Shown one piece after another: positions 1-7,343 of a stretch of 10,121 bases of DNA. Location: assembly GCA_964436865.1 (NCBI GenBank), contig CAYTFK010000259.1, positions 1-10,121 on the forward strand, read 5' to 3'. This DNA comes from JAXGPP01 sp964436865 (GTDB taxonomy: Bacteria; Planctomycetota; Planctomycetia; Pirellulales; Thermoguttaceae). The notes below the pieces were generated by a model, which saw nothing but the letters and a program-made list of their open reading frames with translations, did not search any database and had not been told where the DNA came from. The position numbers were made by a program, and so were the translations under genes. Position 1 is the first letter of the stretch; each line of letters begins with the position of its first letter.

Positions 1-608
1 CCACAACCGATCGGCGCATCGCCTTTCGTGTCTCCGTACGTTGGCCATTTCGTGATTGCAGCAAAGCCGCCTCGCCGCGGCCCCGCTCGCGCACCACCCA
101 TACGATTACAACACTCTACAGGACTCGCCCATGCTTCCATCACCCACCGTGCCACCCACTTCCAGGCCGTTTTCTCCTCGCCACCAGGCCTCCAAACCCC
201 CAACCCCTCTACGAACTTCAACACTCGACCCAAAAGACGTAGAAAACTTAGGTCTGCGTCTCAGGTGCGAAACGCCTGCGCCTCAATTACTTACCGCCAC
301 GCCGCGCGGCGAAGTCAACCGAAACACCCCCGTACCTTGTTTCGCATCAGCGGGGGGTATACGCCCGCCGCGGTGCCGAACCCGCGTCTCCGGTCATGTC
401 CCGCAATTTCGCGAGGCTTCGAGCGCAGGACTCCGGCTCCCTCCCCCTACCCCGCCAGCGTGCAGGAGCACATCGAGCGATTATTTCGCCCGCCGCGGTC
501 ACAGTCCATATCGCCAGTCACCCTTCGCCCTCTCACTCTTTTCCCAGGCTGTGAGCGGTTGCGGCGTACTGCCTGGAAGTCACATCACTCAATGGCGTCT
601 TTCAATGG
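1..608. other. Gene-free C-rich region at left edge
   Basis: I see no supportable gene here. Open frames on the plus strand (28-672 and 56-634) overlap each other in different frames, are dominated by Arg, Pro and Ser, show no family motif and run into the 3' end of the opposing hydrolase gene, so they look like chance. The plus strand is markedly C-rich and G-poor, by rough count about three C per G across 61-240, so a minus-strand transcript would be G-rich. A 13-base direct repeat (CGCCCGCCGCGGT at 362-374 and 487-499) and a 12-base GC palindrome at 300-311 are present but are not remarkable at this base composition. Apart from the candidate hairpin at 541-578 the stretch holds nothing I can name. 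Confidence 0.6.
541..578 (-). terminator. Candidate hairpin behind the hydrolase-propeller gene
   Basis: Inverted arms CCAGGC (544-549) and GCCTGG (571-576) pair perfectly. They can be lengthened by TT/AA outside (541-542 with 577-578, bulging one C) and by a few interrupted pairs inside. The hairpin starts about 30 bases past the stop codon of the minus-strand gene, where a terminator would be expected. In the minus direction the stem is followed by GGGAAAAGAG rather than a T tract, so this is not a canonical intrinsic terminator. It could instead be a 3'-protecting stem, or chance. Confidence 0.28.
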
Positions 609-3248
609 TCAGGGCTGCTCTTCATCCGCCATAGCGGTGCGGTCCGTGGGGGCTGGAAACCCGAGGTCGTAACCGGCGTGGAGGGCCAAGCCGATCTGTT
701 CCACGCGGCCCTTGCGGCCGTTGTACCAGAGCATCCAGCGTCCGGCCGCCGCGTCGTAGAGAGCGAACGGTTTGTAGCAGGCCTCGCCGTCCCATGCCCC
801 CTCGACGGGAAAAAGCACGGGATTGGCCGGGTGGCGTTGCCAGTTGGTGACGCCGTCTTGTGAGCAGGCCAGTCCGATCTGCGCACGGTGCTCGTCATGA
901 AAACCGATGTAGAACATGATGTGCCCGGCATCCGTGGGAATCACCTGGCAGGCTGTCACCTTGTGCCGCTCCCACGAGCTGGCCGGGTCAGCGGCGAAGA
1001 TCGGGTTCTCCGGGTGCTTCGTCCACACGATGCCGTCAGGACTGGTGGCGTATCCGATCGCATTGGGTTCATATTGCTCGCCGGCGGAATACCACATCCG
1101 ATAGAGTTTCCGCTTGCCGTCCCAGACTACGTGCGGGCACATCACGGCTACCTTTTCCCAGGGCCTCTCCGGCACAAGCACCGGCCGGGGCGAAGTGCGC
1201 GACCATCGCATGCCATCGAGGCTGGTCGCATGGCCGATCCAACTCTGGCCGCGGGCCTGTCCGGTGTACCACAGATGATAGCCATCCTCCCGCCGGACAA
1301 CTGAAGGCCGATTGACATCGCTCTCCCAGTCGCTTTCAGGGTTTGGCCCGAGGACAATCGTCGGCTCGCTCCAGTGGACACCGTCCTGGCTCTCAACCAG
1401 GGCGAGCGATCGCTTGGGCCGCCAGGAGAACCACATCCGGTAAGTCCCCGGCTCGCGAAGAAGGGACACGTCGAAGCAGGTGCCCAGCTCGCCTCCGAGC
1501 ACCGGGTTCCCCTCGTGTTTGCTCCAGCCGCTGGCAGCTCCAGGAGTAGTGTTCGCGGTGGCCAGTGGCGGAAGCGTTGCGGAGACGGAGCAAAGCGAAT
1601 CGGCCCGCGCGATTTCCTGTCCGTCGGCCAGGATGCGGAGTCCTGACCCCCGGCCATAGCGCGTGCCGGTCTTGTCGTAGAGGATCGTCAGCCAGCGGTC
1701 GTGGTAGCGGACCCGGTCGAGGCAGAAGTAGTCCCAGGTCTCCGCGGGAACGAGCGGGTTGACTTCGACCGTGTCATCCTGCCGCGGACGGAGTCCAACG
1801 AGCCCGCTGATTATGAGGTCGCAGAAGGTGGAATGGTTGTAGTCCTTGCCGCGCTCCACGCCACCTTTTCCAGGATCCCACGTGCCGTTGCGCCAGCTCT
1901 TCAGCCGAGTTCGAGCAATCCAGTCGCCCGTGAGCGGGTTCAGGTTTTCGTCGATCCAGGACACCACCGTGCCGTCGTCTCGCCGAAGCCGATGCGACCC
2001 AGCATAGATCTGCAGCAGCTCCAGATAGTCCTTCTTGTCGACGATCTCCTGTTTGGCGCCGTTGAGCAGGTTGGCCAGCGCCGTGAGGGTGATGGAGGTC
2101 GCGTAGGGCCAGCTCGGTCCGTTCCACTGGCACTCGTGACCCTCGTAGGAGATCGTAAACTTCGGGTGGCGACGTTCCGCGGTTGTCGGTCCATATGGGG
2201 CGTAGAAGCCCTGCGGGTCGACGAGCTGCGCCCAGGCGATGGACTTGTCGAGACCGGGCATGTGGAAGTACCACGGCGTGTAGCCGAGCAGCTCGCGGAC
2301 ATCGGCGGGCCGCTCCTGTCCGCGCGGGACAACCTTGTAGAATTGGGCCTCCTGGTCCCAGAGCTTCTGGTCGACGAGCTGCCGGATCCTGGCGGCGTCG
2401 TTGTAGAAGTGGGCGGCAATCTGGTCGCGACCAGCCAGTTCCGCGAGCCGGGCAATCGCCATGGCGTCGCCGTACATGTAGGCATTGATCGTCGGACGCG
2501 TCCCCGTTCCGCCAATCGCCACCTCCATGCCGTCGCGATCGTCGATCTGCCAGAAGAGCCCGTCTGGCTGACGTCGCTCCTGCTCCCACGACCGGTAGTT
2601 GCGAATCAGGTCGTCGAGCAGTCCCGCGGCGAACGACGGATCGGCGTCGACGAGATAGCGAGCCCAGACGGCGTCCGCGGCCCAGAAGCTATACCGTCGC
2701 GGCTCGCCGCCACGGCGAAACCAGAAGGTCACATAGTCATCGAGGAAGGCGGGGTTGTGGAGCCAGCGACCCTCATAGATGTGGTGCCCGGCTGGGCAAC
2801 TGATCGAGTTGTGTTTGCCGGCCCAGGAGACCGCGGGCAGGAATTCCGTGACGATGAAACCGTCGGGAGTGCTCTTGAGATGCTTTCGGTAGGTCCACCA
2901 GCGGAAGTAGTAGATCTCTTCAAGCTGCGGATCGGGGCACTCGAACAAGGGAATGTTGTCGCGGAGAAACTCCCAGGCCCGTGAGTTCGGGATGTACTGC
3001 GGATAGAGCTCGACGTCCCGCGCGTTAAAGCCGTCCACATAGTGCTTGAATGTGCTAGCGGACAGGACTGCCGGCTTCGCTGGTTCGGCTTCCGCGGACG
3101 CGGCACTGACCACCGCGGACCAGGCCAGCGCCGCAAAGACCACGCGGCCGCCCAACAGCGAGCGGGCGGTGGCACGAGCCACCGCCGCCGGCAGGAACAA
3201 CAAAGCATCCAATGAGTTGAGCATCGACTTGATCAGAGACAGCGGCAT
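609..3248 (-). CDS. Exported MGH1/GH63-like glycosidase fused to five-bladed beta-propeller
   Basis: This 879-residue protein probably hydrolyses a glycosidic bond outside the cytoplasm; its substrate is unknown. The start at 3248 is supported by GGAG (3257-3260), 8 bases upstream. The N-terminus is an unusually long signal-like region: hydrophobic segments at about 9-24 and 36-50, and an Ala-rich cleavage zone near 50-54. Residues about 65-550 look like an (alpha/alpha)6 barrel of the mannosylglycerate-hydrolase/GH63/GH65 kind: DDRDGMEVAIGG (236-247), YEGHECQWNGPSWPY (368-382), WIDENLNPLTGDW (431-443) and YNHSTFCDLIISGL (470-483). By analogy, an acid near 236-242 and Glu434 would be catalytic. 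Residues about 575-860 form five propeller blades, each with a Trp/Tyr-rich strand, four carrying an S-x-DG-x-x-W-like turn (619-625, 676-682, 736-742, 796-803). Acidic residues Asp593, Asp644 and Glu822 open blades as in GH43-type enzymes. It diverges from the Gfo/Idh/MocA operon. Fold is fairly sure, activity is not. Confidence 0.82.
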   Translation of the reverse strand: MPLSLIKSMLNSLDALLFLPAAVARATARSLLGGRVVFAALAWSAVVSAASAEAEPAKPAVLSASTFKHYVDGFNARDVELYPQYIPNSRAWEFLRDNIPLFECPDPQLEEIYYFRWWTYRKHLKSTPDGFIVTEFLPAVSWAGKHNSISCPAGHHIYEGRWLHNPAFLDDYVTFWFRRGGEPRRYSFWAADAVWARYLVDADPSFAAGLLDDLIRNYRSWEQERRQPDGLFWQIDDRDGMEVAIGGTGTRPTINAYMYGDAMAIARLAELAGRDQIAAHFYNDAARIRQLVDQKLWDQEAQFYKVVPRGQERPADVRELLGYTPWYFHMPGLDKSIAWAQLVDPQGFYAPYGPTTAERRHPKFTISYEGHECQWNGPSWPYATSITLTALANLLNGAKQEIVDKKDYLELLQIYAGSHRLRRDDGTVVSWIDENLNPLTGDWIARTRLKSWRNGTWDPGKGGVERGKDYNHSTFCDLIISGLVGLRPRQDDTVEVNPLVPAETWDYFCLDRVRYHDRWLTILYDKTGTRYGRGSGLRILADGQEIARADSLCSVSATLPPLATANTTPGAASGWSKHEGNPVLGGELGTCFDVSLLREPGTYRMWFSWRPKRSLALVESQDGVHWSEPTIVLGPNPESDWESDVNRPSVVRREDGYHLWYTGQARGQSWIGHATSLDGMRWSRTSPRPVLVPERPWEKVAVMCPHVVWDGKRKLYRMWYSAGEQYEPNAIGYATSPDGIVWTKHPENPIFAADPASSWERHKVTACQVIPTDAGHIMFYIGFHDEHRAQIGLACSQDGVTNWQRHPANPVLFPVEGAWDGEACYKPFALYDAAAGRWMLWYNGRKGRVEQIGLALHAGYDLGFPAPTDRTAMADEEQP

Positions 3249-3699
3249 CAGGGAGGCTCCACAGGTGCGATCTTCGCGGTCGGTTTCGGCCCCATTCTAC
3301 CTTCAGCCCCAGGCCGCGAGAACCAGGCCGTGCACTGGCGGCCGAGATCCTCGCGTCCGACCCGGCGCTGCCCATTGGGCCGGCCTCGCTCGTGCGGGCG
3401 TCTGACGCCGCTTCTCGCCACGAGCGGACCGGCTATATCTCTTTGATGAACAGGCCTCGTTCGTCAAGCCCGACTCCACTCACATCAAGAGTACTCGCCC
3501 CAAGTGCCGCCAATTCGGATGCGGACCGCGCGCGGGATCGGGATCTTGCAGCGCAGTGCGACCGTGTGGAGGACGCCCCAACGGCGCGCAGCGTCAATGC
3601 CGAATTGGGCCAGTGGCTCCCCTGTCTCCGCTCTTGTCAGGCACCGCGCCCCAAATCGTCTCGCTCACCACATGCGCGCACACCGCCGACCACACAACC

Positions 3700-3729
3700 T
3701 TGACCCGCCCCACGGAATACCAGGATAAT
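3700..3729 (+). promoter_or_regulatory. Sigma70-like promoter for the oxidoreductase operon
   Basis: The -35 element TTGACC (3700-3705, five of six consensus bases) and the -10 element GATAAT (3724-3729, five of six) are separated by 18 bases. A start near 3736 would leave a leader of about 50 bases before the ATG at 3786. It is the best promoter match I could find in the window, in an otherwise GC-rich setting and in the expected place. Housekeeping-sigma recognition is assumed, not shown. Confidence 0.55.
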
Positions 3730-3771
3730 CAATGGCAGTCGTGCGGAAAGAACGAATCATCGGATTCAGAT

Positions 3772-3777
3772 GAGGAG
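3772..3777 (+). promoter_or_regulatory. Ribosome-binding site fixing the oxidoreductase start
   Basis: GAGGAG lies 8 bases before the ATG at 3786, a strong Shine-Dalgarno match at near-ideal spacing. It places the start so that the twin-arginine motif falls at residues 8-13. Confidence 0.7.
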
Positions 3778-3785
3778 ACAGGATC

Positions 3786-4907
3786 ATGAGTAACGACGTG
3801 CTCTTCTCGCGACGAGTCTTCCTTGCCGCATCCGGGCTTGCCGCAACGGGTGCGGTTGTGCCCAGGCGTGGGTCCGCCGCCCCGGAGGGACCTCTCGCCA
3901 AGAGGCAACCGATCAAGATTGGACAGATCGGTACCGGGAACCAGCACGCCTACAAGATCGGGACGCTGCGCAACTTGACCGATCTTTTCGAGGTTGTCGG
4001 CTTTGTGGAGGACGACCCGATATTGCGCGAGAAAGCCCTGAAAAGCAGTGCTTTCAAGGGTCTGAAAGTGATGTCCACGGAAGAACTGCTGGACGTTCCC
4101 GGTTTGCAGGCCGTGGCGATTGAAACCGAGGAACGCGTTTGCATTCCTCCCGCGCAGCGTTGCATCCGGGCCGGAAAGCATATTCATCTGGACAAACCGT
4201 GCGGCGAATCGCTGCCGAAGTTCAAACAGTTGCTGGACGAGGCGAGAGCCGCGAACCTGACTGTCCAGGTTGGGTACATGTACCGGAATAACCCAGCCGT
4301 GCAGTTTTGCATCAAGGCCGTGAAAGACGGCTTGATCGGGAACGTGTTCGATCTCGATGCAACGATGGGGCGGTACGACGGGGAGAGCTACCGAAATCTC
4401 ATCAAAAACTACCGGGGCGGAATCGCGTACATTCTGGCTTGCCATCTGATCGATATCATCGTCTCGCTCATGGGCGAACCGGTCAAGATCACGCCCTATC
4501 TGCGCCAGACCCGCTCTGACGGCGTACTCGACAACTGCCTGGCCGTCTTCGAGTTCTCCCGCGAGCGGCTGGCCACGATCAGGACATCCATCACCGAGGC
4601 GATGGGCTTTCAGCGCCGACGCTTCAAGGTGTTGGGCGATAAGGGTAGCATCATCATTGAGCCGATTGAATCCCAGGGCAACATGTCGGGCGGAGTCCTC
4701 ACGCTTGCCCTGGAGGAAGATCGCGGCGACTTCAAGAAAGGGAGACAGACCGTTGATATGCCGCCCCTGAAAGACCGCTACGAAGACCAGTGGCGGGAAT
4801 TTGCCGCTGTTCTGAACGGGGATCTGGTTAATCCGTACACATACGAGCACGATTACATCGTGCACAAATGCCATCTCGAGGCCTGCGGCATTCCGATCGA
4901 CGTGTGA
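3786..4907 (+). CDS. Tat-exported Gfo/Idh/MocA family oxidoreductase
   Basis: An NAD(P)-dependent sugar or polyol oxidoreductase by family, 373 residues, normal length. The N-terminus SRRVFLAASGLA (8-19) is a twin-arginine signal with likely cleavage near 31, so the protein is folded with its cofactor and then exported. The mature part begins with a Rossmann strand and the dinucleotide-binding loop GQIGTGNQHA (46-55). DKPCGES (136-142) is the family's EKP-type motif with Lys137. GGIAYILACHLIDII (211-225) supplies the usual catalytic His220 and the following Asp223. The C-terminal half is the mixed alpha/beta substrate domain. Start choice rests on GAGGAG 8 bases upstream. Only 24 bases separate its stop from the next gene, indicating an operon with the TIM-barrel hydrolase, and a promoter lies just upstream. 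The substrate cannot be read from sequence. Family assignment is secure; retention as a lipid-free periplasmic protein is inference. Confidence 0.93.
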   Translation: MSNDVLFSRRVFLAASGLAATGAVVPRRGSAAPEGPLAKRQPIKIGQIGTGNQHAYKIGTLRNLTDLFEVVGFVEDDPILREKALKSSAFKGLKVMSTEELLDVPGLQAVAIETEERVCIPPAQRCIRAGKHIHLDKPCGESLPKFKQLLDEARAANLTVQVGYMYRNNPAVQFCIKAVKDGLIGNVFDLDATMGRYDGESYRNLIKNYRGGIAYILACHLIDIIVSLMGEPVKITPYLRQTRSDGVLDNCLAVFEFSRERLATIRTSITEAMGFQRRRFKVLGDKGSIIIEPIESQGNMSGGVLTLALEEDRGDFKKGRQTVDMPPLKDRYEDQWREFAAVLNGDLVNPYTYEHDYIVHKCHLEACGIPIDV

Positions 4908-4931
4908 GACACACTTCCAAGGACGTAAGAC

Positions 4932-7208
4932 ATGTCCATGAAATTACCAATCCTACTGACCGTCGTTCTGGCCCTGTTGCTGTCCGCGGAGGCGCGGGCT
5001 GCGGACGCGGCCTCCGAGGCGACCGAGAAGCTTCCCCGTTTGTGGCCGTCATCGTTGGAGCGTTATCACGGTCGTTCTGCAGATTTCGAGAATCTGGACG
5101 CCGAGAACATGCCGGCGCCCAAGGTCGTGTTGAAAAGCTCGGCCGGAGAGCTCTGTATCGGTCCCAGCGGCGCGGTGCGTTTCACGACCGAAAGCGGGAA
5201 CTGCCCGGTCTGGACGGTTCAGCCCGAGCAAATGTGGGTCATCACGCTTGCCAAAGGGGAAAGCCCTTTCGAACTGAGCGACGCGATCAGCTTCACGCCC
5301 GGCGATCAGAACATACCGAAGTTTTCGGCCATCGAGAAGGGAGCTGAGTTTCGCTACGACTCGCTTCGGCATGGTGAACAGAGATGGGACATCAGCTTGA
5401 CCCTTCGAGTTCGCCAGGCGGGTGATGAGTTCGAGTTTCTTGCAAAGGTCGAGAACCTCGCCTCCGGCTGGTGCGTGCAGCATTTCAAATTCCCGATCCT
5501 GTTCGATATCCGCAAGAGCCGGTCTGACCACCAGGGGCTGGCCGTACTGTTGCCGAGCTGTCTTGGCGAGCGCATAGAGACGCCCGGGAAGTTCGGCAGG
5601 CTGCGGCGTTTCACCTATCCTTCGGGCGAGGCTGCGGCGATGCAGTATTCCGTGATCGACGGGGGCGAGGCAGGGCTTTACCTCGCGTGTCACGATCAGC
5701 AGAGATCGCGCAAGACCTTCGCCATCGCCAATCGGGGCAGCAGCTACGATTTTTCGCTCGAGAGTGAGCCCTACTGCATGAACGGGCAAAGCTGGACGTC
5801 GGCGCCGGCGGTCGCGATGCCGTACGCGGGAACGTGGCACACAGCGGCTAGGCGCTATCGCGCGTGGATGGACGCGTGGATGGAACGGGCGCCGATGCCC
5901 GAGTGGGTCCGCCACGAAAACGCCGGCTGGTTCCTGTGCATACTGAAACAGCAGAATGGCGATCTGATGTTCCGCTACGACGAGTTGGATCGCGTGGCAG
6001 ACATCGCCGACAAGTGGGGGCTCGACGTGTTGGGGCTCTTCGGTTGGGCGCAGGGCGGACACGACCGCGACTATCCGGACTACATCCCCGACCCGAAGAT
6101 GGGCGGGTCCGAGGAACTGAAAGCGGGGATCAAGCGGGTGCAGAAACGCGGCAAAAAGGTGATGCTTTACGCCAACGGGCAATTGCTCGACACGGCGAGC
6201 GCTTTCTACAAAGCACAAGGCGTCGAGTGTACTTCGCTTCAACCCGACGGGAAGCCGTATGCGGACCGTTACAACAAATTCAAATCGACACCCGACCCGA
6301 CTTTCGCCCGAGCTTGTTTTGGTTCCGAGAGGTGGTATCAGCGGCTGTATAAACTCGGAGTCCAGGCCCAGGATCTTGGCGCCGACGGCTTGATTTTCGA
6401 TCAGTTCGGCATAGAAGGACCGGGGTTTTGTTACAGCGAGTCGCACGGACATGCCAAACCGAACGAGGCGTGGGCCGAGTGTCGGTTTCGGCTCACCAAG
6501 AGACTCACGGAGGCGCTTCGAGCGCGCCGTCCTGATTTCGTCGTCATGACTGAATGGGTTATCGACGGTCTGATGGGCGATTTTTCCTACTTCCACGGTT
6601 GCGGCAACGGGTTCGGTCCTTTCATCCCGACGCCCCAGCAAAAGAACTTCCCCGAACTGTTCTTGTATACGTTTCCGGAGATCATCGCGACGCAGCGCAA
6701 CCCGAATCCGCTGTCGACACGAAACGCTACCAACCATGCGTGCCTGTACGGGATGCGGCACGAGGTCGAGTCGCGATATTTGGCGGATGTGAACTACCTC
6801 GACGGCATCCTGCCGGCGCCGGAGGACTATGCCGACTGCAACTCTCCGCCGAATGTGTCCGAGGTCTGCTCGACCCCGCTGGAGCCGGCAGCGAAGTACA
6901 TGCGTGAGGTCGTCACGATGAGAGATCGTTTCGCCGACTTCTTCAAGCGGGGCCGCTTCATCGACACCGAAGGCTTTCGCGTTGAGGGCGACAATTCGGT
7001 CGCACGCGGCTTTCTTGCCCAAGATGGCCGGCTGGGCGTTGTGGTCTGGAACTATGGCGGCAAGCCGCAAGTGGTGAGTATTTGTGCCGAGGGAAGGACA
7101 CTCCTCGGTGCGTTCGAGCCGGACGAAACTGAACCGGTGGGAGAAGACGAACCGCTTCCTGCGGAAAGCGTCCGCTTTCTCGTGTGGAGTGCAAAGGGAC
7201 ACGGATAG
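4932..7208 (+). CDS. Secreted TIM-barrel glycoside hydrolase-like protein (DUF6259/GH101-like)
   Basis: A 758-residue exported protein, probably a glycoside hydrolase. AAGGA (4919-4923) lies 8 bases before the first ATG; the second Met (residue 3) is less well placed. Residues 1-23 are a Sec signal peptide with likely cleavage after ARA. Residues about 60-300 look like an all-beta N-terminal domain. From about 325 a TIM barrel begins: WGLDVLGLFGWAQGGHDRDY (362-381) with PDYIPDP after it, GKKVMLYANGQLLDT (407-421), GADGLIFDQFG (483-493) and VVMTEWVIDG (537-546). Asp490 at a strand end and Glu541 in the next TEW motif are the natural nucleophile and acid/base candidates, reminiscent of GH101. 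Residues about 660-755 form a beta-rich C-terminal domain. It follows the oxidoreductase by 24 bases, so both are probably co-transcribed. I am confident it is a secreted barrel enzyme, moderately so on the family, and do not know the substrate. Confidence 0.78.
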   Translation: MSMKLPILLTVVLALLLSAEARAADAASEATEKLPRLWPSSLERYHGRSADFENLDAENMPAPKVVLKSSAGELCIGPSGAVRFTTESGNCPVWTVQPEQMWVITLAKGESPFELSDAISFTPGDQNIPKFSAIEKGAEFRYDSLRHGEQRWDISLTLRVRQAGDEFEFLAKVENLASGWCVQHFKFPILFDIRKSRSDHQGLAVLLPSCLGERIETPGKFGRLRRFTYPSGEAAAMQYSVIDGGEAGLYLACHDQQRSRKTFAIANRGSSYDFSLESEPYCMNGQSWTSAPAVAMPYAGTWHTAARRYRAWMDAWMERAPMPEWVRHENAGWFLCILKQQNGDLMFRYDELDRVADIADKWGLDVLGLFGWAQGGHDRDYPDYIPDPKMGGSEELKAGIKRVQKRGKKVMLYANGQLLDTASAFYKAQGVECTSLQPDGKPYADRYNKFKSTPDPTFARACFGSERWYQRLYKLGVQAQDLGADGLIFDQFGIEGPGFCYSESHGHAKPNEAWAECRFRLTKRLTEALRARRPDFVVMTEWVIDGLMGDFSYFHGCGNGFGPFIPTPQQKNFPELFLYTFPEIIATQRNPNPLSTRNATNHACLYGMRHEVESRYLADVNYLDGILPAPEDYADCNSPPNVSEVCSTPLEPAAKYMREVVTMRDRFADFFKRGRFIDTEGFRVEGDNSVARGFLAQDGRLGVVVWNYGGKPQVVSICAEGRTLLGAFEPDETEPVGEDEPLPAESVRFLVWSAKGHG

Positions 7209-7343
7209 AGAGCCCCGCCGAACAACACCAATAAACGTGTATTCCCGCTGCTTCAGCGACGAAGCATTCGAGTATCTGCACAGCCAGGCGAGCAACCCTA
7301 AGACTCACGCTTCGGGTATCGATGCGGCGGGGCGCGGCCCGGA
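7209..7343. terminator. Convergent gap with small hairpin, possible two-way terminator
   Basis: The gap lies between the converging TIM-barrel and metallo-beta-lactamase-fold genes. TGCTTC (7249-7254) and GAAGCA (7261-7266) form a six-pair stem with a six-base loop. A competing stem CGCTG/CAGCG (7246-7250, 7254-7258) overlaps it. Nine-base arms GCCCCGCCG (7212-7220) and CGGCGGGGC (7325-7333) bracket almost the whole gap. None is followed by a T tract, so termination is plausible from position rather than from a canonical signature. Confidence 0.3.

Larger units (their letters stand above)
3249..3785. other. Divergent intergenic regulatory region
   Basis: These 537 bases separate two divergently transcribed genes and contain no credible coding sequence. 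Open frames at 3392-3703, 3504-3728 and 3556-3789 lack ribosome-binding sites and family motifs. The rightward promoter is the clear element (3700-3729). For the leftward gene a weak -10-like TAGAAT on the minus strand (3294-3299) has only a poor TTCTCG match 17 bases upstream. A 9-base inverted repeat (CCAATTCGG at 3510-3518, CCGAATTGG at 3600-3608) could be an operator pair but is expected by chance about once in a region this size. The length would allow a transcription-factor site serving both directions. Confidence 0.6.

Noticed and set aside
300..311. 12-base palindrome CGCCGCGCGGCG
   Set aside because: Perfect palindromes of this size are expected a few times per 10 kb, more so at high GC.
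28..672. Plus-strand frames at the left edge, including 56-634
   Set aside because: Two overlapping frames of low-complexity Arg/Pro/Ser composition without motif or ribosome-binding site, running antisense into a real gene.
1701..2984. 427-codon plus-strand frame inside the hydrolase-propeller gene
   Set aside because: Antisense mirror of a well-supported gene, with no recognisable domain or ribosome-binding site.
3510..3608. 9-base inverted repeat CCAATTCGG/CCGAATTGG as an operator pair
   Set aside because: Arms do not extend and one such pair is expected by chance in a region of this length.
3392..3703. Possible small plus-strand gene in the divergent spacer
   Set aside because: No ribosome-binding site, no motif, and it would overlap the operon promoter.
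3729..4874. 381-codon minus-strand frame opposite the oxidoreductase
   Set aside because: Antisense mirror frame; the plus strand carries the Tat signal, cofactor loop and catalytic His.
5049..7295. 748-codon open frame on the minus strand covering the whole TIM-barrel gene
   Set aside because: It mirrors the plus-strand gene codon for codon in phase, as often happens in GC-rich genes with biased third positions, and has no family motif. The plus-strand gene has a signal peptide, ribosome-binding site and catalytic motifs.
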